Of a stretch of 64,000 nucleotides of DNA, positions 24,562 through 34,846 are shown one piece after another. The notes beneath the pieces were generated by a model. The model saw only the letters and a program-made list of their open reading frames with translations. It ran no database searches and was not told the DNA's origin. This DNA comes from Campylobacter concisus (GTDB taxonomy: Bacteria; Campylobacterota; Campylobacteria; Campylobacterales; Campylobacteraceae). The stretch lies in contig NZ_CP021642.1 of the NCBI RefSeq assembly GCF_003048375.1, forward strand, positions 930,001-994,000. Direction: 5' to 3'. The stretch's first letter is position 1, and every line of letters starts with the position of its first letter. Made by a program: the position numbers and the translations under genes.

Positions 24562-26100
24562 TTGCTTCGAGATAACTTCTTGGCGTTAGTTATTTTTGCG
24601 ATTTGCAGCGTTGGATTTTTCGTTTGGGGCTATCAATACATCCCGGCAAATAACTACTTTTTATTCTTGATCGCTGGCATGTTTGGCCTTTTTATGGCGT
24701 TTAATATCGGTGGAAATGACGTTGCAAACAGCTTTGGCACAAGCGTTGGCGCAAAAACACTCACACTAAAACAAGCTCTTGTAATCGCCGCCATTTTTGA
24801 GCTTAGCGGTGCGATATTTGCAGGATCTGAGGTTACAAATACCATTAGAAACGAGATCGTAAAATTTCCAAGCGATCTAAACCCGATGAAATTTGTCATA
24901 ATTATGATCTCAGCCCTTCTTAGCTCTGGTCTTTGGCTATTTTACGCGTCCAAAAAAGGTCTGCCAGTCTCGACCACTCACTCGATAGTTGGCGGTATCG
25001 TTGGCGCAGGACTTGCTATGGGGTTTATGATAAAAGATCCTGAGCCATTTAATATGGTCTCTTGGGGCGAGATCGGCAGGATCGCCGTTAGCTGGGTCAT
25101 CTCGCCACTGCTTGGCGGCGTGATGTCTTACATTATATTTGGCTACGTAAAAAGCAAAATAATTGAGCCAACGCACGAGCTAAAGACAAATTTAAAAGCG
25201 CTAAAAGCTGAGAGAAAAGCCTATAAAGAAAGCTTCATAAAAGCGCTTAAAACAAAGCCAGCTGAGGAGCAGATAGCCACTCTTTCAAAGATCGCAGTTA
25301 TCGATGAGGACGAGATCGAAACCACTGAATACAGCGAATACCGCTCAAAAATTCGTATCATGAAAGATAGCGAAAAAGAGATAGATACCTTTAAAGCGAT
25401 GAAAAAGCACATCCCGATCATCGCTGGATTTGCCGCGATGGTCATCTCATCAATGATGCTTTTTAAAGGGCTTGAGCATATAAATTTAGCCTTTAGCATC
25501 ATCCAAACAGTCTGGATCATCTTCGTCATCGGAGCTCTGGCGTATCTTGCAAGCCTTGCTATCATAAACGTCATGAGCAAAAACGATAGCGAAAAGAGTA
25601 TCAATAGAATTTTCTCATGGTTTCAAATTTTTACCGCTTCATCTTTTGCGTTTTCACACGGTGCAAACGACATTGCAAACGCAGTTGGACCATTTGCTGC
25701 GGTGCTTGATGTACTAAAAACTGGCTCTATAAACGAAAGCTCGCCGATACCTAGCATCGCAATGGTAACCTTTGGCATCTCGCTTGTTGTTGGACTCTGG
25801 TTTTTAGGCAAAGAAGTGATCACAACTATTGGCTCAAAACTAGCTGAAATTTTACCTACGACTGGCTTTAGCGCAGAGCTTGCCTCAAGTATCGTCATAC
25901 TTCTAGCTACAAAGCTTGGCATACCAGTTAGCTCGACGCATATCCTAATAGGCGCGGTTTTGGGCATTGGTATCGTAAATAAAAATGCAAATTGGAAAAT
26001 GGTAAGACCTATCATATTAGCTTGGCTCATCACGCTTCCTGCAGCTGCTATCTCATCGGCTATATTTTATTTTGCCCTTGCTAAATTTCTAGGCGTTTAG
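24562..26100 (+). CDS. pit: Inorganic phosphate transporter, PiT family
   Basis: The 512-residue membrane protein carries both halves of the PiT signature: GGNDVANSFGTSVGAKTLT near residue 50 and HGANDIANAVGPFAAV near residue 365. These two inverted copies are separated by a cytoplasmic loop (about residues 205-280) rich in Lys and Glu. PiT carriers import phosphate with protons or as metal-phosphate complexes. The start is a TTG with AGGGGG 5 nt upstream; no ATG is available near it. It is divergent from the Ppx-like gene, so phosphate uptake and polyphosphate hydrolysis are neighbours. Confidence 0.93.
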   Translation: MLRDNFLALVIFAICSVGFFVWGYQYIPANNYFLFLIAGMFGLFMAFNIGGNDVANSFGTSVGAKTLTLKQALVIAAIFELSGAIFAGSEVTNTIRNEIVKFPSDLNPMKFVIIMISALLSSGLWLFYASKKGLPVSTTHSIVGGIVGAGLAMGFMIKDPEPFNMVSWGEIGRIAVSWVISPLLGGVMSYIIFGYVKSKIIEPTHELKTNLKALKAERKAYKESFIKALKTKPAEEQIATLSKIAVIDEDEIETTEYSEYRSKIRIMKDSEKEIDTFKAMKKHIPIIAGFAAMVISSMMLFKGLEHINLAFSIIQTVWIIFVIGALAYLASLAIINVMSKNDSEKSINRIFSWFQIFTASSFAFSHGANDIANAVGPFAAVLDVLKTGSINESSPIPSIAMVTFGISLVVGLWFLGKEVITTIGSKLAEILPTTGFSAELASSIVILLATKLGIPVSSTHILIGAVLGIGIVNKNANWKMVRPIILAWLITLPAAAISSAIFYFALAKFLGV

Positions 26101-26109
26101 AAAAAACAC

Positions 26110-26140
26110 TTTGCTTGTAAATTTAAAATTTGCAAGCAAA
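26110..26140. terminator. Hairpin downstream of the phosphate transporter gene
   Basis: TTTGCTTG and CAAGCAAA pair, extended by AAATTT/AAATTT bases in the interior. It starts 10 nt after the stop. There is no clear T tract, so confidence as a terminator is moderate. Confidence 0.5.
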
Positions 26141-26282
26141 TCTAACTTAAACTAAAATTTATAATTTTCGCAGACAAAAACTATCAGAAAAATAAAATTT
26201 TACTTACATTATTTAATAGATTAATTTATTAAAGATTAATCAATTTAGGCTAAAATACGACCATTTCAACAAAAGGACAGCT

Positions 26283-27506
26283 ATGAAAAAAGATGTAAAA
26301 AAAGTTGTTTTAGCATACTCAGGCGGACTTGACACAAGTATTATTTTAAAGTGGCTCCAAGACGAATACAAATGCGAAGTAGTCACATTTACAGCTGATA
26401 TCGGACAAGGCGAAGAGCTAGAGCCTGCACGCAAAAAAGCCCTAGCGCTTGGCGTAAAACCTGAAAATATTTTTATTGAAGATTTAAGAGAAGAATTTGT
26501 ACGTGATTATGTATTTCCAATGTTTAGAGCAAACGCAATCTATGAGGGCGAATATCTACTTGGCACATCAATCGCACGCCCACTAATAGCAAAACGCCAA
26601 AGCGAGATCGCAAGACTTGTTGGCGCTGATGGTGTGAGCCACGGAGCAACAGGCAAAGGCAACGACCAAGTTCGCTTTGAGCTTGGCTACTACGCACTTG
26701 GCGACAACCTAACTATCATCGCTCCATGGCGCGAGTGGGATCTAAACAGCCGCGAAAAACTCTTAGCATACGCTGAGAAAAACGGCATAGATATCACCAA
26801 AAAACCAGGCAAGAGCCCATACTCAATGGACGCAAATTTACTTCACATAAGCTACGAAGGCCTAGTGCTTGAAGACCCAAGCCACGCACCAGAAGATGAT
26901 ATGTGGAGATGGACAGTAAGTCCAAAAGATGCTCCAGATAAGAGCGAGATCATTGAGATAGGCTATGAAAAAGGCGATCCAGTGAGCATAAACGGCAAAA
27001 AGATGAGCCCAGCTGAAATTTTAACCGAGCTAAACCGCCTTGGCGCAAAACACGGTATCGGCAGACTTGACATCGTAGAAAACCGCTCAGTTGGTATGAA
27101 GAGCCGCGGCTGCTACGAAACTCCTGGCGGCACGATAATGCTAAAAGCTCACAGAGCGATCGAGAGTATAACGCTTGACCGCGGTGCAGCTCACCTAAAA
27201 GATGAGATCATGCCAAAATACGCCGAGCTAATCTACAACGGCTACTGGTGGTCACCTGAGCGAAATATGCTCCAAGCTCTCATCGACAAGAGCCAAGAGC
27301 ACGTAAATGGCTCTGTAAAAGTTGAGCTTTACAAAGGCAATGTGACTATCCTTGGCAGAAACAGCAAAGATGATAATCTCTTTAGCGAGGCGTACTGCAC
27401 ATTTGAAGAAGATAGTGTTTATGATCAAAAAGATGCAGCTGGATTTATCAAACTAAATGCGCTTCGTTTCATCATCGCACGCAAAAATGGGCGAAAATTT
27501 GACTAA
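26283..27506 (+). CDS. argG: Argininosuccinate synthase
   Basis: The 407-residue enzyme joins citrulline and aspartate using ATP in arginine synthesis. The PP-loop [14 protein letters not shown] is at the N-terminus. The family phrases [22 protein letters not shown] and [18 protein letters not shown] are intact. Length is normal. A ribosome site AAAGGA is 6 nt before the ATG and a TAAAAT -10 box lies about 30 nt upstream. Other arg genes are not adjacent; rplI follows by 23 nt. Confidence 0.97.
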   Translation: MKKDVKKVVLAYSGGLDTSIILKWLQDEYKCEVVTFTADIGQGEELEPARKKALALGVKPENIFIEDLREEFVRDYVFPMFRANAIYEGEYLLGTSIARPLIAKRQSEIARLVGADGVSHGATGKGNDQVRFELGYYALGDNLTIIAPWREWDLNSREKLLAYAEKNGIDITKKPGKSPYSMDANLLHISYEGLVLEDPSHAPEDDMWRWTVSPKDAPDKSEIIEIGYEKGDPVSINGKKMSPAEILTELNRLGAKHGIGRLDIVENRSVGMKSRGCYETPGGTIMLKAHRAIESITLDRGAAHLKDEIMPKYAELIYNGYWWSPERNMLQALIDKSQEHVNGSVKVELYKGNVTILGRNSKDDNLFSEAYCTFEEDSVYDQKDAAGFIKLNALRFIIARKNGRKFD

Positions 27507-27529
27507 AAATAAAATTTAAAAGGATAAAA

Positions 27530-27976
27530 ATGAAAGTATTATTAATAAAAGATGTAAAAGCACTTGGTAAAGCTGGCGAGATAAAAGAGGTAAAAGACGG
27601 TTACGGCAACAACTTTTTAATCGGCAAAGGCTTTGCAAAAGCAGCCACTCCAGATGTCCTTCGTCAATACGAAGCGGCTCAAAAAAGAAAGGCTGAAGAG
27701 CTAAAATATGAGATCGCAAATTTAGAAAAGCTTAAAGAAGAGCTTGCAAAAGTGACAGTCGTCGTTAAGAAAACTCTTGGTGCAAATGGCTCTCTTTTTG
27801 GCTCAGTTTCAAAAGAGGAGATCGCAGCAGAGCTTGAAAAGACACATCATTTGGTAGTTGAGAAAAAGGCTATCGATCTAGATACACATCTAAAAGCTGT
27901 TGGTCTTTATGATGTCTCTATAAAGCTTGGACACTCGATAAATGCGACCTTAAAGGTTGATGTGCAAGGAGAGTAG
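27530..27976 (+). CDS. rplI: 50S ribosomal protein L9
   Basis: The 148-residue protein has the L9 N-domain (MKVLLIKDVKALGKAGEIKE and VKDGYGNNFLIGKGFAKAAT), the long connecting helix, and the C-domain with GSVSKEEIAAEL and GLYDVSIKLGHSINATLKV. L9 binds 23S rRNA near the L1 stalk. AAAGGA precedes the ATG, and the stop codon directly abuts the hslV start. Confidence 0.97.
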   Translation: MKVLLIKDVKALGKAGEIKEVKDGYGNNFLIGKGFAKAATPDVLRQYEAAQKRKAEELKYEIANLEKLKEELAKVTVVVKKTLGANGSLFGSVSKEEIAAELEKTHHLVVEKKAIDLDTHLKAVGLYDVSIKLGHSINATLKVDVQGE

Positions 27977-28510
27977 ATGTTTCATGCGACAACCATCTTA
28001 GCCTACAAAGGCAAAAATAAAGCGGTCATCGGTGGCGATGGACAGGTGAGTTTTGGCAACACCGTCTTAAAAGGCAATGCCGTAAAAATCCGCAAAATTC
28101 ACAACGGCAAAGTCTTAGCTGGCTTTGCTGGTAGCACCGCTGACGCGTTTAATCTCTTTGATATGTTTGAGAAAAATTTAGAACATACAAAGGGGGACTT
28201 ACTAAAGGCGGTAATAGAATTTAGCAAAGAGTGGCGCAAAGACAAGTATTTAAGAAAGCTTGAAGCGATGATGCTTGTGCTTGATAGGGATAAAATTTTC
28301 TTACTTAGTGGCACAGGAGATGTAGTTGAGCCAGAAGATGGCAAGATAGCAGCTATCGGAAGCGGCGGTAACTACGCCCTTTCAGCGGCTCGTGCCCTAG
28401 ATAAATTTGCTGATATCGACGAAGAGGAGCTAGTCAAAGAGAGCCTCAAGATCGCCGGCGAAATTTGCATCTATACAAATACAAACATCAAAACTTATGT
28501 TTTAGAATAA
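27977..28510 (+). CDS. hslV: HslV protease subunit of the HslUV (ClpQY) complex
   Basis: The 177-residue protein has the catalytic N-terminal Thr exposed after removal of MFHA ([21 protein letters not shown]). The proteasome-beta-like core has VRKI-type [20 protein letters not shown] and ends [11 protein letters not shown]. Together with HslU it degrades unfolded proteins in the cytoplasm. The ATG directly follows the rplI stop and the gene is followed 8 nt later by hslU. Confidence 0.96.
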   Translation: MFHATTILAYKGKNKAVIGGDGQVSFGNTVLKGNAVKIRKIHNGKVLAGFAGSTADAFNLFDMFEKNLEHTKGDLLKAVIEFSKEWRKDKYLRKLEAMMLVLDRDKIFLLSGTGDVVEPEDGKIAAIGSGGNYALSAARALDKFADIDEEELVKESLKIAGEICIYTNTNIKTYVLE

Positions 28511-28518
28511 GAGAGAAA

Positions 28519-29841
28519 ATGAACTTAACACCAAGAGAAATTGTTAAATTTTTAGATGACTATGTGATCGGTCAAAAGGACGCCAAAAAGATCATAGCGA
28601 TCGCACTTCGAAACCGTTACCGCCGCATGAAGCTTGAAAAGAGCTTGCAAGATGACATCATGCCAAAAAATATCTTGATGATCGGCTCAACTGGCGTTGG
28701 CAAAACTGAGATCGCAAGGCGTCTTTCAAAGATGATGGGGCTACCTTTTATCAAGGTCGAGGCTAGCAAATATACCGAGGTTGGCTTTGTTGGTCGTGAC
28801 GTTGAGAGCATGGTAAGAGACCTTGCTATGGCATCATATAATCTCGTAAAAAACGAGCAAAGCGAGAAAAACCAAGACAAGATAAATGCCTATATCGAAG
28901 AAAAGATCGTCTCAAAGCTACTTCCGCCACTTCCAAAAGGTGCAAGTGAAGAGAAGCAAGCAGAGTACGCTAAGAGCTATGACAAGATGCTAAATAGGCT
29001 AAGAAATGGCGAGCTTGACGAGCTAAGCATCGAGATCGAGGTGCAGCAAAACCCACTTGAAGCTGGCTCAAACGTGCCACCTGATATGGCGCAGATGCAA
29101 GAGAGCTTTATCAAGATAATTGGCATCGGTGGCAAAAACATCAAAAAAGAGATGAAGGTAAAAGACGCCAAAAAAGCACTTCAAAGCGAGGCAAATGATA
29201 AAATTTTAGACCTTGAGAGCGTAAAAACTGAGGCTTTAAGAAGAGCTGAAAACGAGGGCATCATCTTTATAGACGAGATCGATAAGGTAGCCGTTGGCTC
29301 AGGTAGCTCAAATAGGCAAGATCCTAGCAAAGAAGGTGTGCAAAGAGACTTGCTGCCTATCGTTGAGGGCTCAAATGTAAATACTAAATTTGGAAATTTA
29401 AAGACAGATCATATTTTATTTATCGCAGCTGGCGCCTTTCACATAAGCAAGCCAAGCGATCTCATCCCAGAGCTTCAAGGCCGCTTCCCACTAAGGGTCG
29501 AGCTTGATAGCCTTGATGAGGACGCGCTTTATCAAATTTTAACCCAGCCAAAAAATTCGCTTTTAAAACAATATATCGCACTTCTTTCAACTGAAAATGT
29601 AGAGCTAGAATTTGACGATGAAGCGATAAAAGAGATAGCAAGGATCGCTCACGCAGCAAATGAAAAGATGGAGGATATCGGTGCTAGACGCCTTCACACG
29701 GTGATCGAGCGCGTGATAGAAGATATCAGCTTTGAGGCTAGCGAAAAGAGCGGCGAGAAGATAAACGTGACAAAAGAGCTTGTAAAAGAGCGCCTAAAAG
29801 ACGTTGTTGAGGATCAAGATCTAGCGAGGTATATACTTTGA
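28519..29841 (+). CDS. hslU: HslU ATPase subunit of the HslUV protease
   Basis: The 440-residue AAA+ unfoldase starts [20 protein letters not shown]. It has Walker [14 protein letters not shown], the pore motif [14 protein letters not shown], an I-domain insertion, Walker [12 protein letters not shown], and the C-terminal sensor-2 stretch [20 protein letters not shown]. The start is set at 28519, since the in-frame upstream ATG at 28465 lies inside hslV and the family begins at MNLTP. The end overlaps the TTG start of era (TTGA). Confidence 0.97.
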   Translation: MNLTPREIVKFLDDYVIGQKDAKKIIAIALRNRYRRMKLEKSLQDDIMPKNILMIGSTGVGKTEIARRLSKMMGLPFIKVEASKYTEVGFVGRDVESMVRDLAMASYNLVKNEQSEKNQDKINAYIEEKIVSKLLPPLPKGASEEKQAEYAKSYDKMLNRLRNGELDELSIEIEVQQNPLEAGSNVPPDMAQMQESFIKIIGIGGKNIKKEMKVKDAKKALQSEANDKILDLESVKTEALRRAENEGIIFIDEIDKVAVGSGSSNRQDPSKEGVQRDLLPIVEGSNVNTKFGNLKTDHILFIAAGAFHISKPSDLIPELQGRFPLRVELDSLDEDALYQILTQPKNSLLKQYIALLSTENVELEFDDEAIKEIARIAHAANEKMEDIGARRLHTVIERVIEDISFEASEKSGEKINVTKELVKERLKDVVEDQDLARYIL

Positions 29842-30707
29842 AATCAGGCTTTGTTAGCATCATAGGACGCACAAATGCTGGCAAAAGCTCGTTTTTAAAT
29901 GCTTTATTAAACGAAAAGATCGCCATTGTCTCGCACAAACAAAACGCAACTCGCAGAAAGATAAATGGCATCGTTATGAACGGTGAAGATCAGATCATCT
30001 TCACCGACACGCCAGGGCTTCACGAGAGCAGCAAGACGATAAATCAACTACTAATAAACCAAGCTATAAAATCGATGGGAGACTGCGATCTCATCGTATT
30101 TTTAGCGCCTATCCATGATGATACAAACGACTACGAGAAATTTCTAGCTCTAAATCCTGAAAAACCACACATATTAGTGCTAACAAAAGTCGATGAAAGC
30201 TCAAACGCAAAAGTGCTTGAAAAGATCACAAAGTACCAGAAATTTCAAGATAAATTTGCAGCACTTCTTACTTTTAGCACCAAGCAGCCTACATATAAAA
30301 AGCCGCTTCTTGATGAAATTTGTAAGCTTTTGCCAGAGCATGAGTACTTTTATGATCCAGAATTTCTCACACCGACAAATGAGAAGGAAATTTTTAGAGA
30401 ATTTATACTTGAAGCGATCTATGAAAATTTAAGCGATGAGATCCCATATCTTAGCGATGTGATCATAAAAAGCGTGAAAGAAAAAACTGGCATAACTGAA
30501 ATTTATGCTAGTATCATCACGGAGCGTGACATCCACAAAAGCATGATCATCGGGAAAAATGGTGAAACTATTAAAAGAATTGGAATTTTTGCAAGAAAGT
30601 TAATACAAAATTTAACCAACACAAAGGTCTTTCTAAAGCTCGATGTAGTCGTTAAAAAAGGCTGGAGCAAAGAAGAAAAGAGCCTAAATCAGATAATCGG
30701 CTATTGA
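29838..30707 (+). CDS. era: GTPase Era
   Basis: The 289-residue protein has G1 [13 protein letters not shown]3 DTPGLHE, G4 LTKVD, and a C-terminal KH domain containing [18 protein letters not shown]. Era binds the 3' end of 16S rRNA and helps 30S maturation. The start is a TTG that overlaps the hslU stop (TTGA), giving translational coupling. The order rplI-hslV-hslU-era is a typical epsilonproteobacterial arrangement. Confidence 0.96.
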   Translation: MKSGFVSIIGRTNAGKSSFLNALLNEKIAIVSHKQNATRRKINGIVMNGEDQIIFTDTPGLHESSKTINQLLINQAIKSMGDCDLIVFLAPIHDDTNDYEKFLALNPEKPHILVLTKVDESSNAKVLEKITKYQKFQDKFAALLTFSTKQPTYKKPLLDEICKLLPEHEYFYDPEFLTPTNEKEIFREFILEAIYENLSDEIPYLSDVIIKSVKEKTGITEIYASIITERDIHKSMIIGKNGETIKRIGIFARKLIQNLTNTKVFLKLDVVVKKGWSKEEKSLNQIIGY

Positions 30708-30767
30708 TTTTTTATTAGAAAGATATTAAAATACCCAATATAAGCGTTTAGGAAGGTTTTTTGATTC

Positions 30768-32288
30768 ATGATGAATATTAAAAAAAATAGTGAAATTTCT
30801 ATAGTTACACTAGATCCGTATGACTATAAAGGATTTCGTTATCACAACAGCAATGTAGAAGCTTTTAACTTTTCAAAAACAGTCAATAAACGCGACTTTT
30901 TCATCTCATATATAAAATTTAAAGACTTAAAAACAACAACATTTTTTATCCCTAGAAGTGTTGATAACGACGCCCTATATGAGGAGCTTTATTCAAAAAC
31001 CTATGCAGAGCTCTCACTTGATCCAGCGCTTGACAATAAGATATTCTTTTCAGAAGGCACTACAAAAGCTCAAGAGAGAATTTTTACTGTTTTTGCTATC
31101 ACAAATGAAGATATAAATTCAACCTTTAAAGCGGTTGCAAAAAAAGTCCCATATATCGACTATCTTGCGCCTGAGCCTTTGATCTACTCTGCTATTTATA
31201 AAAAAGGCTTGTTACCTAGCACACAAGCAGACTGCTTTATAGCGCTTAGAAAAGATGAATCATTTTTAAGTATATATTTAGATGGTGATTTCTTTACTGC
31301 TAGAGAAATTCGCTATAACTTAAACTATCTTAAAGATAAATTCTTAGAGCAAAGCGGTGATCGCTTGAGCGATGAAAAATTTATCGAAGTTTTGTCTCAA
31401 AGAGGACTTGTAAATAAAGATGATGATGGCTTTAACTACGATCTAAACACAGTTTTTGAAGATTATATCTTTTACTTTAACGATATTTTAAACATTATAA
31501 ATAGCCAAAATGGCATAGCCATAAAGAAAATTTACATAGATTGCGACTATGAGATCAAAAATTTTGCAAATTTTATCTCAACCAAACTTGGTTTGGATGC
31601 AGAGTATATAAACATAAAAGTTGCGATAAACAACAAAAACTATACTATAAACGAGCGTTATAACGTGATGGCTTTATTTGGTAGATTTTATACCAAAGAG
31701 CCATTTTATGAAAATTTTAACCTCTCAAATATGCTCCGTCCAGATCCATTTGTCAAAAGAAAAAGTGGTAAATTTTTGCTCACTTGCGCTGCGGCATTTG
31801 CGCTAAGTATGTTATATCCATCTTACAACTACATAGCTGGCCTTGTTTTAGAAAAAGACAGCGCAAGACTAAATGACGAATATAGCGTCCTAAACGCACA
31901 AGAGATGCAGATAAAAGAGACGCTAGCTAAAATTTCAAGAGAACAAGAGGCGGTAAAAGAACAGACTCAAAAAGAGAATGAAAAGCTAAATTTCAGAAAA
32001 GGTCTGCTTGCTGAGATTGAAAATAAAAAAGATAATTACGCTATGAAGGGTTTAAATCTTTTTAAAATTACCGATATTTTAAATCTAAACGCAGTTCATA
32101 TCACAAACATCGTAAATAACGATAGAAATTTGACTATAACTGCAGTTAGCGATAATGAAAAAAGGATAACCCAGTTGATCAAAGATATCAGCAAAGATGA
32201 AAAATACTTGGTAAATACTAAAAAAATTCGTTCAGATGACGCTAAACACGAGTATGAAAGTAATATAAGCATAGAGATTAGACAATGA
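30768..32288 (+). CDS. PilM-PilN fused protein (MshI-like), first gene of the DNA-uptake operon
   Basis: The 506-residue protein has a cytoplasmic N-terminal part of about 330 residues with the layout of an actin-like PilM/MshI domain (LSIYLDGDFFTAREI, KIYIDCDYEI). A single transmembrane helix follows (about 335-355, LLTCAAAFALSMLYPSY), then a coiled coil (about 360-415) and a PilN-like periplasmic domain ending with the pairwise-compare pattern VNNDRNLTITAVS. PilM and PilN are separate proteins in most type IV pilus systems. The position directly before a PilO-like gene supports this reading. It could be one of the Cts inner-membrane components; I could not fix which. The ATG at 30768 is 11 nt from GGAAGG, a long spacing. 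Confidence 0.75.
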   Translation: MMNIKKNSEISIVTLDPYDYKGFRYHNSNVEAFNFSKTVNKRDFFISYIKFKDLKTTTFFIPRSVDNDALYEELYSKTYAELSLDPALDNKIFFSEGTTKAQERIFTVFAITNEDINSTFKAVAKKVPYIDYLAPEPLIYSAIYKKGLLPSTQADCFIALRKDESFLSIYLDGDFFTAREIRYNLNYLKDKFLEQSGDRLSDEKFIEVLSQRGLVNKDDDGFNYDLNTVFEDYIFYFNDILNIINSQNGIAIKKIYIDCDYEIKNFANFISTKLGLDAEYINIKVAINNKNYTINERYNVMALFGRFYTKEPFYENFNLSNMLRPDPFVKRKSGKFLLTCAAAFALSMLYPSYNYIAGLVLEKDSARLNDEYSVLNAQEMQIKETLAKISREQEAVKEQTQKENEKLNFRKGLLAEIENKKDNYAMKGLNLFKITDILNLNAVHITNIVNNDRNLTITAVSDNEKRITQLIKDISKDEKYLVNTKKIRSDDAKHEYESNISIEIRQ

Positions 32289-32932
32289 GACAAGATATTT
32301 TAAGCAAAATAGATCAATACTTTGATAGCAAAAAGCCAAACGAAACAAACCTTATTTTTCTTGGCTCAGCGCTTATCATAGCTTATCTTGTCTATATGCT
32401 ATGCTTTGATCCTGCGCAAAATTTCTTTGATGAAAAGCTTGATAAACACACGAGAATTTCTACAAAGCTTGAAAACACTAGAAACTATCTAGCCTCAGTG
32501 AGCTCCCCTGATGGCGATAGAAATTTCAAGATAAACGAAGAAAATAGAAATTTAAGCAATCTAAAACTTCGCTACACGAATATTTTAAAATTTAATACCT
32601 ATTTTGACTCAAAGCTTAAAGAGCTTTCATTTTTGCTTTTTGACAATCAAAACTGGGCAAACTATATAGATAGCATCGTGCTTTTGGCAAAACAAAATAA
32701 TATAAAAATTTTAGAGCTTAAAAGCGATATAAAAGAGCCAAATTTCCAAAAGATAGAGCAAATTTTAAATATAGATGTCACTTGCCTTGGGAATTTTAAA
32801 GATATGCTTAGCTATATAAACGGACTTGAAGAGTCAAAACTCGTAGTAGATCTTCACAAAATGGATATAAATTCCACTCAAAAAGATCTAGGAGCTAAGC
32901 TCTCTATCTCTGTGTGGGGTATGAAGTACTGA
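32285..32932 (+). CDS. PilO/MshJ-like inner-membrane protein of the uptake machine
   Basis: The 215-residue protein has a short cytoplasmic N-terminus, one transmembrane helix (about 22-40, NLIFLGSALIIAYLVYMLCF), a coiled coil (40-85) and a periplasmic ferredoxin-like end (VTCLGNFKDMLSYINGLEES), the standard PilO layout. It overlaps the preceding gene by 4 nt and the next by TGATG. PilN and PilO form an alignment complex that joins the cytoplasmic motor to the secretin. In C. jejuni a small inner-membrane protein CtsX is needed for transformation; this may be its counterpart, but that is a guess from size and position. Confidence 0.7.
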   Translation: MRQDILSKIDQYFDSKKPNETNLIFLGSALIIAYLVYMLCFDPAQNFFDEKLDKHTRISTKLENTRNYLASVSSPDGDRNFKINEENRNLSNLKLRYTNILKFNTYFDSKLKELSFLLFDNQNWANYIDSIVLLAKQNNIKILELKSDIKEPNFQKIEQILNIDVTCLGNFKDMLSYINGLEESKLVVDLHKMDINSTQKDLGAKLSISVWGMKY

Positions 32933-33342
32933 TGAAAAAATTTGGTTTATTTTTAATTTTAGCTCTAAACCTATTTGGCAGTGAGTTTGAAGGCGAGATG
33001 AAAAACTATGATGAAGTTTTTGTTAAGATAAAGGAGCAAAGAAAGGGGCTTAATAGCGGTGAAATTTCTAGCTTGCAAGATCCTTTCAAGCTAAATTTGC
33101 CAGTTGCTCCAAAAGGCGATCAAAACACTACAAAATACTCTTCTGCAAGGGGGTTTATGCTAAAGGCCATTTTGCTAAATAAGGCAAATATAAATGGCAA
33201 GTGGTATAAAGTGGGAGATATGATTGATGATTACAATATCACAAGTGTTCAAGGCAGCAAGGTTATCATCGTAAAAGATGGTGAAAAACAAGAACTAACT
33301 CTTAAAAATGGAAGTAAAAATGTTGGTATCAAAATTAAGTAA
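32932..33342 (+). CDS. PilP/MshK-like periplasmic protein (CtsR-like)
   Basis: The 136-residue protein starts MKKFGLFLILALNLFGS, a signal peptide, at 32932 where TGATG couples it to the previous stop; the longer start at 32914 lacks a ribosome site. The C-terminal half is a GspC/PilP homology-region domain: AILLNKANINGKWYKVGDMI, then VQGSKVIIVKDGEKQELTL. Such proteins bridge the PilNO complex and the secretin. Its place immediately upstream of the secretin is that of ctsR in C. jejuni. Confidence 0.72.
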   Translation: MKKFGLFLILALNLFGSEFEGEMKNYDEVFVKIKEQRKGLNSGEISSLQDPFKLNLPVAPKGDQNTTKYSSARGFMLKAILLNKANINGKWYKVGDMIDDYNITSVQGSKVIIVKDGEKQELTLKNGSKNVGIKIK

Positions 33343-34846
33343 ATTTATTATAACTGCGGCGTTAGCTTCATTTTTAGCTACCCCTATAATGGCAAAACCA
33401 AGCACATGCTTGAGTAAAAATTTTAGTATGAAGATCACAGACGATATAAGTCTTGGAGATGTTTTAAATCAGCTCTCTGAAATGTGTGATTTTAGTATCG
33501 TTGCAAAAGATGCTTATAGCAAAAAAGAGCTTGACGATAAAGTCTTTGGCGTAAATATTAGAAACATGAGCCTAAGCGAGGTCTTTGATCTGCTTTTAAA
33601 CGAGAAAAATTTAAGCTATGAGTTTTCAAATAATGTCTTAAAAATCTCATCGCTTCAAACAAAAATTTTTAAAATAGACTATATCACCTCTATCCGTGAA
33701 GGCACAGCTATCACAAAAGCTTCGGTTGATGCCTCTCCGTCAGAAGTAGGCAATAGCTCAAGCAGTGATACTAGCTCAAATGATATAAAAAATGAAAACA
33801 ACTTGATAAGAACAACTGAGAAATTTGACTTCTGGGAGAAGCTTGACGCTGAGCTAAAAGCTATCTTAAATAATAGCAGTGAGCACATCACCGCACCAGA
33901 TCCTATCATAAACCAAAATGCTGGACTTATCACGGTTACAGCTACCCCATCACAGCTAAAACGCGTTGAAAAATATATAGCGGAGATGCAAAGAAGACTT
34001 AAAAAACAAGTCATCATCGATGTTTCTATCATCGCAGTTGATCTAAATAATGAGTATAAGCAAGGTGTTGATTGGAGTAAATTTGAGCTTGGATTTAACT
34101 CATATATAGGCAACCAAGGCTCTAGTACCGGCTCAAGTGCAAGCTGGACAAATAAGGGCAACAGCTTAAGCGATGGCTTTGGTCGCACACTAAATATCGC
34201 TGCAAATTTAAACTTTAGCCTTGATGGTATGATAAATTTCCTTGAAACAAATGGCAAAACAAAGGTCGTTTCAAGTCCAAAAGTAACCACTCTAAACAAC
34301 CAACAAGCGCTAATCTCTGTGGGTGATAATATAAACTACCGTGTAATGGAAGAGACAGATAATGGTAGCAACAATAACAATAACAATAGGCTTACAACAA
34401 CTTATAAGCAATACTCTGTATTTATCGGTATCTTGTTAAATTTACTTCCAGAAGTTTCAGATAACAACAAGATCATGCTTCGCATAAACCCGAGCTTGAG
34501 CAGCTTTAAGTATGCAGAAGACGACACAAGAGGTCAAAACACCTCTATTAGAGAGATAGCGCCTGACACCGTTCAGAAAAAACTCTCAACAGTTGTTCAG
34601 GTAAATAGTGGCGATACTATCATACTTGGTGGTCTTATCGGACAGACTAAAAATAAGCAAAATACAGCTGTGCCACTTCTAGCTGATATACCTTTGATAG
34701 GAAGCGTCTTTAAAAGCACAAGAGATGGCGTAAAAACGACTGAACTTATCTTTGTCATTACGCCAAGAGTTGTTGATCTTGAAGATCCAAAACCAGTTCA
34801 GCAGTCGCTAAAAGATCTAGGATTTTCTAAATCGATCTATGAGTAA
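33320..34846 (+). CDS. ctsD: Secretin of the DNA-uptake system (MshL/CtsD-like)
   Basis: The protein of about 508 residues has a signal peptide (KFIITAALASFLATPIMA), an STN-type N0 domain (ISLGDVLNQLSEMCDFSIVA), N-domains, and the C-terminal secretin barrel with VVSSPKVTTLNNQQALISVG and SGDTIILGGLIGQTKN followed by PLLADIPLIGSVFKS. It forms the outer-membrane pore through which DNA (or a pseudopilus) passes. The start at 33320 is preferred because GGAAG lies 7 nt upstream; the ORF can also be opened at 33308. It overlaps the preceding and following genes. Confidence 0.9.
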   Translation: MLVSKLSKFIITAALASFLATPIMAKPSTCLSKNFSMKITDDISLGDVLNQLSEMCDFSIVAKDAYSKKELDDKVFGVNIRNMSLSEVFDLLLNEKNLSYEFSNNVLKISSLQTKIFKIDYITSIREGTAITKASVDASPSEVGNSSSSDTSSNDIKNENNLIRTTEKFDFWEKLDAELKAILNNSSEHITAPDPIINQNAGLITVTATPSQLKRVEKYIAEMQRRLKKQVIIDVSIIAVDLNNEYKQGVDWSKFELGFNSYIGNQGSSTGSSASWTNKGNSLSDGFGRTLNIAANLNFSLDGMINFLETNGKTKVVSSPKVTTLNNQQALISVGDNINYRVMEETDNGSNNNNNNRLTTTYKQYSVFIGILLNLLPEVSDNNKIMLRINPSLSSFKYAEDDTRGQNTSIREIAPDTVQKKLSTVVQVNSGDTIILGGLIGQTKNKQNTAVPLLADIPLIGSVFKSTRDGVKTTELIFVITPRVVDLEDPKPVQQSLKDLGFSKSIYE